A stretch of 64,000 bases of DNA from Streptomyces sp. SCL15-4 (GTDB taxonomy: Bacteria > Actinomycetota > Actinomycetes > Streptomycetales > Streptomycetaceae). This document shows positions 16,330-23,780 of the stretch, piece by piece. Position 1 is the first letter of the stretch, and each line of letters starts with the position of its first letter. Below the pieces are notes generated by a model. That model saw only the letters and a list, made by a program, of their open reading frames with translations, had not been told where the DNA came from and made no database searches. The DNA lies in contig NZ_JAOBTQ010000001.1 of NCBI RefSeq assembly GCF_033366695.1, forward strand, positions 7,192,001 through 7,256,000. Direction: 5' to 3'. The position numbers and the translations under genes are program-made.

Positions 16330-17505
16330 TCAGCCCTCCTCGGCAACCGCGTCCGGGCGCGCGTAGGTACGGCCCTTCCAGGCGGCCCCGCGCCCGCGGT
16401 AGTGCTGCACGGCCGAATCGACCGTCATCAGCAGGTACAGCGACGCGGTGAACGGCAGCAGCGGCGCGAGCCACAGCGGCTGCCCGTAGTAGCGCAGCAT
16501 CGGCAGGTACGTCCCCGCCATCACCGCCCACGCCGCCGCACCGACGAGCGCGACCGCCGGGTCGCCGCCGGCCGCGCCCACGACCACGGCGGCCGGCGGC
16601 ACCAGATACACCAGCGCCAGCCCGGCGACCGTACCGAGGAGCAGCAGCGGATGGTGCCGCAGCTGGGCGTAGGCGCTGCGCGAGACCATCCGCCACAGGT
16701 CGCGCAGCCGCGGATAGGGCCGCACGCTGTCCACCCGCTCGGCCAGCCCCAGCCAGACACGGCCGCCCGCGCCCTTCACCGCGCGGGCCAGCGCCACGTC
16801 GTCGATCACGGCGTGCCGGATGGCGTCCGGGATGCGCGCCTGCTGCGCCATGTCCGCGCGCAGCAGGACGCACCCGCCCGCCGCCGCGGCCGTACGCGAG
16901 CCCTTCCGGCCGATCCACCGGAAGGGATACAGCTGCGCGAAGAAGTACACGAAGGCCGGCACCACCAGCCGCTCCCACAGGCTCGCCACCCGCAGCCGCG
17001 CCATCTGCGACACGACGTCGAAGCCGCCCGCCCCCGCCGCCGCCACCAGCTCCCGCAGGCTGTCCGGCGCGTGCGCGATGTCCGCGTCCGTCAGCAGCAG
17101 GTACTCCGGGTCACGCGCGCGTGCCAGCCCGATGCCGTACCGCACCGCCCACAGCTTGCCCGTCCAGCCCGCCGGCGGCTCACCGGGCGAGCCCACCGTC
17201 AGCGGCAGCCCGCCGTGCCGCCGGGACAGCTCGCGGGCCAGCTCCCCGGTGCCGTCCGTACTGCCGTCGTCCACCAGGAAGACCTCGGCCCGCCCCGGAT
17301 AGTCCTGCGCCAGCAGCGACGGCAGGCTCTCCGGCAGCACGGCGGCCTCGTCCCGGGCCGGTACGACCACACAGACCGACGGCCACACCTCCGGCTCCCG
17401 GCGAGGTGGCAGCCGGACGTCCGTGCGCCAGAAGAAGCCCTGGCCGAGCAGCAGCCAGGCCCAGGCGGCCAGTGATACGACGGTGATCCACAAGTACGCG
17501 TCCAC
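16330..17505 (-). CDS. hpnB: Hopene-associated glycosyltransferase HpnB
   Basis: About 391 residues from GTG 17505 (VDAYLWIT); an ATG at 17547 is possible but lacks a ribosome site. One N-terminal helix is followed by a GT2 domain: CVVVPARDEAAVLPESL, a VDDGSTDGT loop and LLLTDADIAH as the DxD motif, then PPAGWTGKLWA. At the C-terminus are a further three to four membrane helices. The arrangement matches HpnB of hopanoid clusters, where its exact step is not settled. No other hopanoid gene is in this window, so it is unlinked. It is divergent from the racemase, 58 nt apart. Confidence 0.85.
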   Translation of the reverse strand: MDAYLWITVVSLAAWAWLLLGQGFFWRTDVRLPPRREPEVWPSVCVVVPARDEAAVLPESLPSLLAQDYPGRAEVFLVDDGSTDGTGELARELSRRHGGLPLTVGSPGEPPAGWTGKLWAVRYGIGLARARDPEYLLLTDADIAHAPDSLRELVAAAGAGGFDVVSQMARLRVASLWERLVVPAFVYFFAQLYPFRWIGRKGSRTAAAAGGCVLLRADMAQQARIPDAIRHAVIDDVALARAVKGAGGRVWLGLAERVDSVRPYPRLRDLWRMVSRSAYAQLRHHPLLLLGTVAGLALVYLVPPAAVVVGAAGGDPAVALVGAAAWAVMAGTYLPMLRYYGQPLWLAPLLPFTASLYLLMTVDSAVQHYRGRGAAWKGRTYARPDAVAEEG

Positions 17506-17551
17506 GGCGGCAGTCTGCCCCACCGGCACGGGCCCGTGAGAGGGCATCGTC

Positions 17552-17557
17552 TATCGT
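17552..17557 (+). promoter_or_regulatory. -10 hexamer TATCGT, leaderless start of racemase gene
   Basis: Ends 6 nt before GTG 17564; no ribosome site fits in the gap. Confidence 0.4.
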
Positions 17558-17563
17558 GGCCGG

Positions 17564-18349
17564 GTGAAGATCGCGCTCATGGACTCCGGAATCGGCCTGC
17601 TCCCCGCCGCCGCCGCGGTACGCCGGCTGCGCCCCGACGCGGATCTGGTGCTGTCCTGGGACCCGGACGGCATGCCCTGGGGACCGCGCACTCCCGAAGA
17701 CATCACCGAGCGGGCCATCGCCGTCGCCGGGGCCGCCGCCGCGCACGATCCCGATGTCCTGATCGTCGCGTGCAACACCGCCTCCGTGCACTCCCTGCCG
17801 GCGATGCGGGCCCGCTTCGAGCCGCGGCTGCCGATCATCGGCACCGTACCGGCGATCAAGCCGGCCGCCGCGAGCGGCGGACCCGTCGCGATCTGGGCGA
17901 CCCCGGCCACCACGGGCAGCGCCTACCAGCGCGGCCTGATCGAGCGGTTCGCCGACGGCGTGGCCGTCACCGAGGTGGCCTGTCCCGGCCTCGCGGACGC
18001 CGTGCACCACGCCGACGACCAGGCGATCGACGCCGCCATCGCCTCGGCCGCCTCCCGCACGCCGGACGACGTGACCACGCTCGTCCTGGGCTGCACCAAC
18101 TACGAGCTGGTCGCGGAGCGGATCCGCGCGGCCGTCCAGCGGCCCGACCGCCCGCCGCTCGTGCTGCACGGCACCGCCGGGGCGGTGGCCGCCCAGGCCC
18201 TGCGCCGCATCGGAGTGGAACCGGCCCCGCACGCCGTCGCCGACACCACCCTCACCGTGCTGCTGAGCGGCCGCGAGGCGACGCTCCCGGACACCGCGCT
18301 GTCCTACGACGAAGGCCGCTTCCTGCGCTCCGTCAGCCCGGTGCGCTGA
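17564..18349 (+). CDS. Aspartate/glutamate racemase family protein (glutamate racemase-like)
   Basis: 261 residues. It starts with MDSGIGLLP, equivalent to the FDSGxGG motif of MurI. The two catalytic cysteines are seen in VACNTASVH (first half) and LGCTNYELV (second half), each in the expected place. This fits cofactor-independent glutamate racemase making D-glutamate for peptidoglycan. Because Streptomyces usually keeps a longer murI elsewhere, this may be a paralogue or act on another acid; I give no symbol. It stands upstream of a membrane protein gene on the same strand. Confidence 0.85.
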   Translation: MKIALMDSGIGLLPAAAAVRRLRPDADLVLSWDPDGMPWGPRTPEDITERAIAVAGAAAAHDPDVLIVACNTASVHSLPAMRARFEPRLPIIGTVPAIKPAAASGGPVAIWATPATTGSAYQRGLIERFADGVAVTEVACPGLADAVHHADDQAIDAAIASAASRTPDDVTTLVLGCTNYELVAERIRAAVQRPDRPPLVLHGTAGAVAAQALRRIGVEPAPHAVADTTLTVLLSGREATLPDTALSYDEGRFLRSVSPVR

Positions 18350-18428
18350 CCGGCGCGGCGGCCGTCCGCCGCGCGCCGCCCGGGCCGGTCACCGTGCGCC
18401 ACGCCCTCCCCGGGCGGCGAAACCCGGG

Positions 18429-18434
18429 TAACCT
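18429..18434 (+). promoter_or_regulatory. -10 hexamer TAACCT, leaderless start of membrane protein gene
   Basis: Ends 7 nt before ATG 18442. Confidence 0.4.
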
Positions 18435-18441
18435 CATACGC

Positions 18442-18984
18442 ATGAGGGACCATCCCGACCCCGACGGAAAGCTCCCCCCGGTCTGGAAGGGACGCGCCAC
18501 CAACCGGGTCCAGTGGCTGCTCGCGCTCGTCGGCGCCGCCTGCATGGCGCTCGGCATCGAGCTGGCCGTCGACTCGGCCTGGACGTCCGGCATCGCCCCG
18601 CTGGTGATGTCCGTCGTCGGCTGCATCGCGGCCGGCCTGCTGGTGCTCTTCGGCACCCTCGCCTTCGTACACGTCGACCTCAAGCTCGACCGTGAGTGCC
18701 TCGAGGTGCGCTGCGGCCACATCGGGCTGCCGCGCCGCCGCATCCCGCTCTCCCACGTGGCCGGCGCCGACTTCACCGCCCTCGTCACCCCGCGGCAGTG
18801 GGGCGGCTGGGGTTACCGGTGGCGTCCCGAGAAGGGCACCGCCGTCGTCGTACGCCGCGGCGAGGGCATCGTGCTGCGCCTGTGGGACGGCCACACGTTC
18901 ACCATCACCGTGGACAACGCGGAGTCCGCGGTCCGGCTCATCAGGGACCGCCTCCGCACGATCCGGCCGGGAACGGCGGGCTGA
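18442..18984 (+). CDS. Hypothetical membrane protein with PH-like tail
   Basis: 180 residues. Two membrane helices occupy about residues 25-42 and 50-75 (VMSVVGCIAAGLLVLFGTLA). The C-terminal part reads as a bacterial PH-like beta domain: LKLDRECLEVRCG, PLSHVAGADF, and RRGEGIVLRLWDGHTFTIT, as in many actinobacterial two-helix membrane proteins. No catalytic motif is present. Probably transcribed alone from a leaderless promoter. Confidence 0.75.
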   Translation: MRDHPDPDGKLPPVWKGRATNRVQWLLALVGAACMALGIELAVDSAWTSGIAPLVMSVVGCIAAGLLVLFGTLAFVHVDLKLDRECLEVRCGHIGLPRRRIPLSHVAGADFTALVTPRQWGGWGYRWRPEKGTAVVVRRGEGIVLRLWDGHTFTITVDNAESAVRLIRDRLRTIRPGTAG

Positions 18985-19052
18985 GCCGGCACGCGCGCTT
19001 GCGTGCCGGGCGGGAGCGATGGCCTGGTGCGCCGGCGGGCCTCCTGCGCGTC

Positions 19053-20003
19053 TCACGGTGACCACGGCCGGGCCGTCGCCCAGCCCGCCAGGAGGCCGGC
19101 GCCCGCCGTCACCGGCGTGAAGCTCAGCGCGTTGCTCACCGAGGCGAGCGCGGCCAGCGCCGTCAGGGCGGCGCCCGCGGTGAGCGCGACCGGCGTGGGC
19201 CGCGCGGTGCGCCACAGCGCGTACAGGACCCAGCAGAACACCGCGGCCAGCAGCAACACGCCGACCAAGCCCTGTTCGGCCGCCTGTTGCAGCGGGGCCG
19301 AGTGCGGTCTGCCGTCGGCCGGCGCCGCCGGTGCGCCGAGGCCGCCCAGTTCGCCGAACCGGCCGGGCCCGACGCCGAGGCCGCGGTGGTGGCCCGCCAG
19401 CCGCAGCGCGTCCTGCCACTGCGGCACCCGGTGCGCGGGGAACCAGCCGCCGAACGCCCCGGCGAGCCCGCCCGGCAGCGCGCCCGCCGCGACCGCCCAG
19501 ATCACGGCTGTCACCAGGACCGCCGCCCCCGCGAGCCCCGCCAGCCACCTGCCCCGGCCGTGCGCCGAGCCCGCGGCCAGCGAGCACAGCAGGACGGCCC
19601 CGCCGGCCACGCAGCCGGCCGCCGATCCCAGCAGCAGCCCGGCCGGCACGATGGCGCAGGCCAGCGCCGCCAGCCCGATCCGCAGCGCCGGTACGCCCGT
19701 CGCCCACGCGGCACAGCACGCGGCCCCGGCGGCCAGCGCCAGCAGCGCGGCCGTGCCGCCGGCGGACCCGAGCGGGCCGGCGTACCAGGGACCGGGAGAG
19801 AGCCGAGGCAGCGTCACCGCCAGGACCAGTCCCGCCGCCGCGCCGGCGCACGGCGCGGCCACCGGCAGCAGCGCGCCGGACACCCGGCCCCCGGCATACC
19901 CCGCGGCCAGCGCGAGCACCGCGAGCAGCATGCCCTCCGGCCGTCCGCCATGGACCGCCGCGGTGATCAGCGACCACCCGGCGCAGGCCCCCAACAGGAT
20001 CAT
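19053..20003 (-). CDS. O-antigen ligase-like polytopic membrane protein
   Basis: 316 residues from ATG 20003, with eight to ten hydrophobic helices. The loop near residue 215 contains RLAGHHRGLGVGPGRFGELG followed by HSAPLQQAAEQGLVGVLLL, the Wzy_C pattern (PxNxxL/HSxxLQxxxExG) of O-antigen ligases and polymerases. In Streptomyces such proteins are thought to move sugars onto cell-surface polymers. The start is not certain; the upstream frame stays open without conservation. It is divergent from lnt. Confidence 0.8.
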   Translation of the reverse strand: MILLGACAGWSLITAAVHGGRPEGMLLAVLALAAGYAGGRVSGALLPVAAPCAGAAAGLVLAVTLPRLSPGPWYAGPLGSAGGTAALLALAAGAACCAAWATGVPALRIGLAALACAIVPAGLLLGSAAGCVAGGAVLLCSLAAGSAHGRGRWLAGLAGAAVLVTAVIWAVAAGALPGGLAGAFGGWFPAHRVPQWQDALRLAGHHRGLGVGPGRFGELGGLGAPAAPADGRPHSAPLQQAAEQGLVGVLLLAAVFCWVLYALWRTARPTPVALTAGAALTALAALASVSNALSFTPVTAGAGLLAGWATARPWSP

Positions 20004-20016
20004 GCCCGCCCCGTCG

Positions 20017-20026
20017 GAAACGTTTC
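20017..20026. promoter_or_regulatory. GAAACGTTTC palindrome, LacI/GalR-like operator core
   Basis: A perfect 10-bp palindrome 14 nt upstream of the O-antigen-ligase-like start. AAACGTTT cores are typical of LacI/GalR-family sites in Streptomyces. A chance occurrence cannot be excluded. Confidence 0.35.
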
Positions 20027-20430
20027 TTCGCGCGCAATAGGCATCCGCACCGCACGTACCGGTCGCGGACTGCGTCCCCGTCGACCCCACCCGTCGCCCC
20101 TCGTACCCGGTCCCCCGGCCTTGGCAGGCCCCGGCCGCGGGCCGGTGTCCGGCCGGGCCGCCGAGGCTGGCCACACCGTAACGGCTCAGGACCGGTTCGG
20201 GGACGGGATACGAAGGAACGGCACGATTCCGCTGGTCCGGCACCCGCACCGGCCGGACCCGGCGGGCACGCGACCGGCCGGGACGGCGCGCGGCGCGGTT
20301 ATCCGGCGGGGCGTCGGGGCGGCGATGCGGTCCGGTGCACGGTCCGGGCGCCGGCTCACCGACGGTTGTCGCTGGTGAGCGGCCGGCCGCGGGCGCGGGC
20401 CGCCGCTGTCGGCGGTCCCGCCGGCCGCCG

Positions 20431-20436
20431 TACACT
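20431..20436 (+). promoter_or_regulatory. -10 hexamer TACACT, leaderless start of lnt
   Basis: Ends 7 nt before GTG 20444; no ribosome site fits. Confidence 0.45.
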
Positions 20437-20443
20437 CACCCGG

Positions 20444-22054
20444 GTGACCGTCACCGCAACCTCCGTGGACCAGCCGGACCAGCTCCGTCCGCGCCCCGCG
20501 CCCTCCGGGCGCCGTGGCCGATTGCTGCGCCTGGTCCCGGCCGTCGCCGCCGTGCTCTGCGGAGTGCTGCTCTACGTCAGCTTCCCGCCGCGGACCCTGT
20601 GGTGGCTCGCCCTGCCCGCGTTCGCCGGTTTCGGCTGGCTGCTGCGCGGCCGGAGCTGGAAGGCCGCGCTCGGTCTCGGCTATCTGTTCGGACTCGGCTT
20701 CCTGCTGCCGTTGCTGGTGTGGACGAGCGTGGAGGTCGGGCCCCTGCCCTGGCTGGCCCTGGTCGCCGCCGAAGCGGTCTTCGTCGCCCTGGTCGGTGTC
20801 GGCGTCGCCGCCGTCTCCAGGCTGCCGGCCTGGCCGGTGTGGGCGGCCGCACTGTGGACGGCGGGCGAGGCGGCCCGCGCGCGCGTGCCCTTCGGCGGCT
20901 TTCCCTGGGGCAAGATCGCGTTCGGTCAGGCGGACGGTGTCTTCCTGCCGCTCGCCGCGGTGGGCGGCACACCCGTCCTCGGCTTCGCGGTCGTCCTGTG
21001 CGGCTTCGGCCTGTACGAGGCCGGGCGGCTGATCGCCGAGCGGCGCCGCACCCGGACCGTACGGCGCGCCGCCGCGACCGCCGCGCTGCTGAGCGTCGCC
21101 GTACCGGTGGCGGGCGCCGTCGCGGCCCGCGCGCTGGTGAGCGACCGGGCGGAGAACGGCACCGCGACCGTGGCGCTCGTCCAGGGCAACGTGCCGCGGG
21201 CCGGCCTGGAGTTCAACGCCCAGCGGCGGGCCGTGCTGGACTACCACGCGCGCGAGACGCACAAGCTCGCCGCCGACGTCCGGGCGGGCAAGGCCGCCCG
21301 CCCGGACTATGTGCTGTGGCCGGAGAACTCCTCCGACATCGACCCCTTCGAGTACCCGGACGCCGCCGCCGTCATCGAGCAGGCGGCCAAGGACATCGGC
21401 GTGCCCGTCTCCGTCGGCGGTGTGGTGGAGCGGGACGGCAAGCTGTTCAACGAGCAGATCCTCTGGGACCCGGCCAAGGGTCCGACGCAGACCTACGACA
21501 AGCGGCAGATCCAGCCCTTCGGCGAGTTCCTCCCGCTGCGCTCGCTCGTCGGCGCGATCAACAAGAGCTGGACCGAGATGGCCCGCCAGGACTTCACCCC
21601 GGGCACCGAGCCGGGCGTGTTCGACCTCGCCGGCAGGAAAGTGGGCCTGGCCACCTGCTACGAGGCCGCCTTCGACTGGGCCGTGCGCGACACGGTGACG
21701 CACGGCGCGGAGATGATCTCGGTGCCGAGCAACAACGCCACCTTCGACCGCAGCGAGATGACCTACCAGCAGCTCGCCATGTCCCGCGTCCGCGCCGTCG
21801 AGCACAGCCGCACCGTGACCGTGCCGGTGACCAGCGGGGTCAGCGCGGTGATCCTGCCGGACGGCCGGATCACCCGCAAGACCGGCATGTTCGTGCCCGC
21901 CTACCTGGTGCAGAAGGTGCCGCTGCGCACCTCCACGACACCCGCCACCGAGCTGGGCATCCTCCCGGAACTGGCGCTGGTGCTGGTCGCCGCGGGCGGG
22001 ATCGGCTGGGCGATCGGCTCCGGCCTGCGCGCCCGGCGCATCGGCGACGCGTAG
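20444..22054 (+). CDS. lnt: Apolipoprotein N-acyltransferase
   Basis: 536 residues. About 200 residues of polytopic membrane domain (six to seven helices) precede a nitrilase-type domain. The Glu-Lys-Cys triad is visible: E294 in LWPENS, K353 in YDKRQIQPFGE and C405 in LATCYE. The essential end of the active-site region is followed by a C-terminal membrane helix. Lnt adds the third acyl chain to lipoproteins in the membrane using phospholipid as donor. GTG 20444 is the chosen start. A three-step 23-bp repeat follows the gene, and its stop codon lies in a 12-bp tandem duplication. Confidence 0.93.
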   Translation: MTVTATSVDQPDQLRPRPAPSGRRGRLLRLVPAVAAVLCGVLLYVSFPPRTLWWLALPAFAGFGWLLRGRSWKAALGLGYLFGLGFLLPLLVWTSVEVGPLPWLALVAAEAVFVALVGVGVAAVSRLPAWPVWAAALWTAGEAARARVPFGGFPWGKIAFGQADGVFLPLAAVGGTPVLGFAVVLCGFGLYEAGRLIAERRRTRTVRRAAATAALLSVAVPVAGAVAARALVSDRAENGTATVALVQGNVPRAGLEFNAQRRAVLDYHARETHKLAADVRAGKAARPDYVLWPENSSDIDPFEYPDAAAVIEQAAKDIGVPVSVGGVVERDGKLFNEQILWDPAKGPTQTYDKRQIQPFGEFLPLRSLVGAINKSWTEMARQDFTPGTEPGVFDLAGRKVGLATCYEAAFDWAVRDTVTHGAEMISVPSNNATFDRSEMTYQQLAMSRVRAVEHSRTVTVPVTSGVSAVILPDGRITRKTGMFVPAYLVQKVPLRTSTTPATELGILPELALVLVAAGGIGWAIGSGLRARRIGDA

Positions 22055-22160
22055 CCGCGCGCCTAGCCGCGCGCCCGGTCGTGCGGCCGGCTGCGAGCGC
22101 CCGGCAGGCCGGCGTGCGAGCGCCGGTGCGGTCGGTGTGCGAGCGGTGTGCGCCCGCCCG
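22052..22160. repeat. Short tandem repeats after lnt
   Basis: TAGCCGCGCGCC is duplicated head to tail at 22052-22063 and 22064-22075, the first copy starting at the lnt stop codon. TGCGAGCG then recurs at 22092, 22115 and 22138, exactly 23 bp apart, with partly conserved spacers. Confidence 0.7.
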
Positions 22161-22250
22161 TGCGGCGGCGGGGTGCCTTCGCGCGGGCAGGCGGCGCGGT
22201 ACGACCGTCGTACGACCCGGGAACCGGCCGGTGTGCCCGGTGCCGGCGGC

Positions 22251-22256
22251 TAGGGT
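22251..22256 (+). promoter_or_regulatory. -10 hexamer TAGGGT, leaderless start of Nudix gene
   Basis: Ends 7 nt before ATG 22264. Confidence 0.55.
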
Positions 22257-22263
22257 CGGATCC

Positions 22264-22743
22264 ATGGCTATCCCCGATTTCCTCCGCACGCTCAGGGCCT
22301 CCGCCGGGCAGCAGCTGATCTGGCTGCCCGGAATCAGCGCGATCGTCTTCGACGACGACGGCCGGGTGCTGCTCGGCCGGCGGACGGACACGCGCAAGTG
22401 GTCGGTGATCGGCGGCATTCCCGAGCCGGGCGAGCAGCCCGCGGCCTGCGCGGTACGCGAGGTCTTCGAGGAGACGGCGGTGCGCTGCGTGGCCGAGCGG
22501 GTGGTCCTGGTCCAGGCGCTGCCGCCGGTCACCTATCCCAACGGCGACATCTGCCAGTACATGGACATCACCCTGCGCTGCCGGGCGGTGGGCGGCGAGG
22601 CCCGGGTCAACGACGACGAGTCGCTGGAGGTCGGCTGGTTCGCGGTGGACGCGCTGCCCGAGCTGAACGAGTTCGGCCTCTTCCGGATCAAGCAGGCCAT
22701 GTCCGATGCACCCACATGGTTCGACCCTATGACTGTCGGCTGA
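22264..22743 (+). CDS. Nudix hydrolase
   Basis: 159 residues with a complete Nudix box: GIPEPGEQPAACAVREVFEE followed by TAV fits GX5EX7REUXEEXGU. The N-terminus resembles the Streptomyces group that begins IPDFLRTLR. The WSVIGGIPEPGE strand and the later ESLEVGWFAVDALPE segment suggest a MutT/NADH-pyrophosphatase-like NTP or NDP-X hydrolase; the substrate is not predictable. It is preceded by a leaderless promoter and is not obviously in an operon. Confidence 0.9.
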   Translation: MAIPDFLRTLRASAGQQLIWLPGISAIVFDDDGRVLLGRRTDTRKWSVIGGIPEPGEQPAACAVREVFEETAVRCVAERVVLVQALPPVTYPNGDICQYMDITLRCRAVGGEARVNDDESLEVGWFAVDALPELNEFGLFRIKQAMSDAPTWFDPMTVG

Positions 22744-22785
22744 AGTATGGGTGGTGACCATATGTGGTGAGGGTGGGCTTCCACT

Positions 22786-22791
22786 TAGGGT
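22786..22791 (+). promoter_or_regulatory. -10 hexamer TAGGGT, leaderless start of 3-hydroxybutyrate dehydrogenase gene
   Basis: Ends 6 nt before ATG 22798. Confidence 0.5.
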
Positions 22792-22797
22792 CGGCCC

Positions 22798-23706
22798 ATG
22801 ACCTCGCCGACCCCTCTGCCCGCCGCCTTCCCGCCTGGTTCCGCCCGCACGCCCGGCTCCGCTCTCGGAGCCGGATCCGCGTCCGTGCCGGGGTCCGCCC
22901 CGGTGTCCGGACCCGGCCCCCGGCCCCAGCCCCTCGCCCTCGACCTCGGCGGCCGGACCGCGCTCGTCACCGGGGCCGCCGGCGGCATCGGCCGCGCCTG
23001 CGCGCTGCGGCTGGCCGCCGCCGGGGCCGAGGTGCGCGCCGTCGACCGGGACGCGGAAGGCCTGGACGAGCTGGTCCGGGAGGCGGAGCGGACCGGCGAC
23101 CTGGCGGGCGCCGTCGTACCGCGGGTCGTGGACCTCACCGACCTGGACGCCGCCGAACGCGCCGCCGCCGGCACGGACGTCCTGGTCAACAACGCGGGAC
23201 TGCAACTGGTACGGCCCATCGAGGAGTTCCCGCCCGAGGTGTTCCACACGGTGCTGACCGTGATGCTGGAGGCACCCTTCCGCCTGATCCGCGGCGCCCT
23301 CCCGCACATGTACGCGCAAGGCTGGGGACGGATCGTGAACGTGTCCTCCGTCCATGGGCTGCGCGCCTCGGCCTACAAGGCTGCCTATGTGGCCGCCAAA
23401 CATGGTCTCGAAGGACTGTCCAAGACGGCCGCGCTGGAGGGCGCCGCCCACGGAGTGACCTCGAACTGTGTGAACCCGGCCTATGTGCGCACCCCGCTGG
23501 TCGAGAAGCAGATCGCCGACCAGGCGCGGGCCCACGGCATCCCCGAGGAACGCGTGGTGTCCGAGGTGCTGCTGAAGGACAGCGCGCTGCGGCGGCTCAT
23601 CGAACCCGAGGAGGTGGCCGAGGCCGTGGCCTATCTGTGCAGCCCGCAGGCGTCCTTCGTCACCGGTACCTCGCTCGTCCTGGACGGCGGGTGGACGGCC
23701 CACTGA
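22798..23706 (+). CDS. 3-hydroxybutyrate dehydrogenase (SDR)
   Basis: 302 residues. A 45-residue Pro/Ser/Gly-rich N-terminal extension precedes a classical SDR domain. NAD binding is shown by TGAAGGIGRA and VNNAG; the catalytic Ser is in VNVSSVHG and the YxxxK pair in AAYVAAKHG. The VHGLRASAYKAAYVAAKHGL segment is typical of 3-hydroxybutyrate dehydrogenases, which interconvert D-3-hydroxybutyrate and acetoacetate. Downstream lie a GAF/PucR regulator and, convergent, an MHS-type carrier, which together suggest a small catabolic unit for a short organic acid. The extension is unusual. Confidence 0.87.
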   Translation: MTSPTPLPAAFPPGSARTPGSALGAGSASVPGSAPVSGPGPRPQPLALDLGGRTALVTGAAGGIGRACALRLAAAGAEVRAVDRDAEGLDELVREAERTGDLAGAVVPRVVDLTDLDAAERAAAGTDVLVNNAGLQLVRPIEEFPPEVFHTVLTVMLEAPFRLIRGALPHMYAQGWGRIVNVSSVHGLRASAYKAAYVAAKHGLEGLSKTAALEGAAHGVTSNCVNPAYVRTPLVEKQIADQARAHGIPEERVVSEVLLKDSALRRLIEPEEVAEAVAYLCSPQASFVTGTSLVLDGGWTAH

Positions 23707-23780
23707 CCGGCCCGGCACCACCGCTCCGGGAGTTTTCCACAGGCCTGCCGGGCCGGTGGCCGATACGGAATCCTGTGACC

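Larger units (their letters stand above)
20004..20443. other. Divergent intergenic region, ligase / lnt
   Basis: 440 bp. Apart from the GAAACGTTTC palindrome near the ligase start and the TACACT hexamer before lnt, I see nothing definite. Frames are open on both strands only because of GC content. Confidence 0.5.

Noticed and set aside
16330..17505. Hopanoid biosynthesis cluster
   Set aside because: Only HpnB is present; no squalene-hopene cyclase or other hpn gene flanks it.
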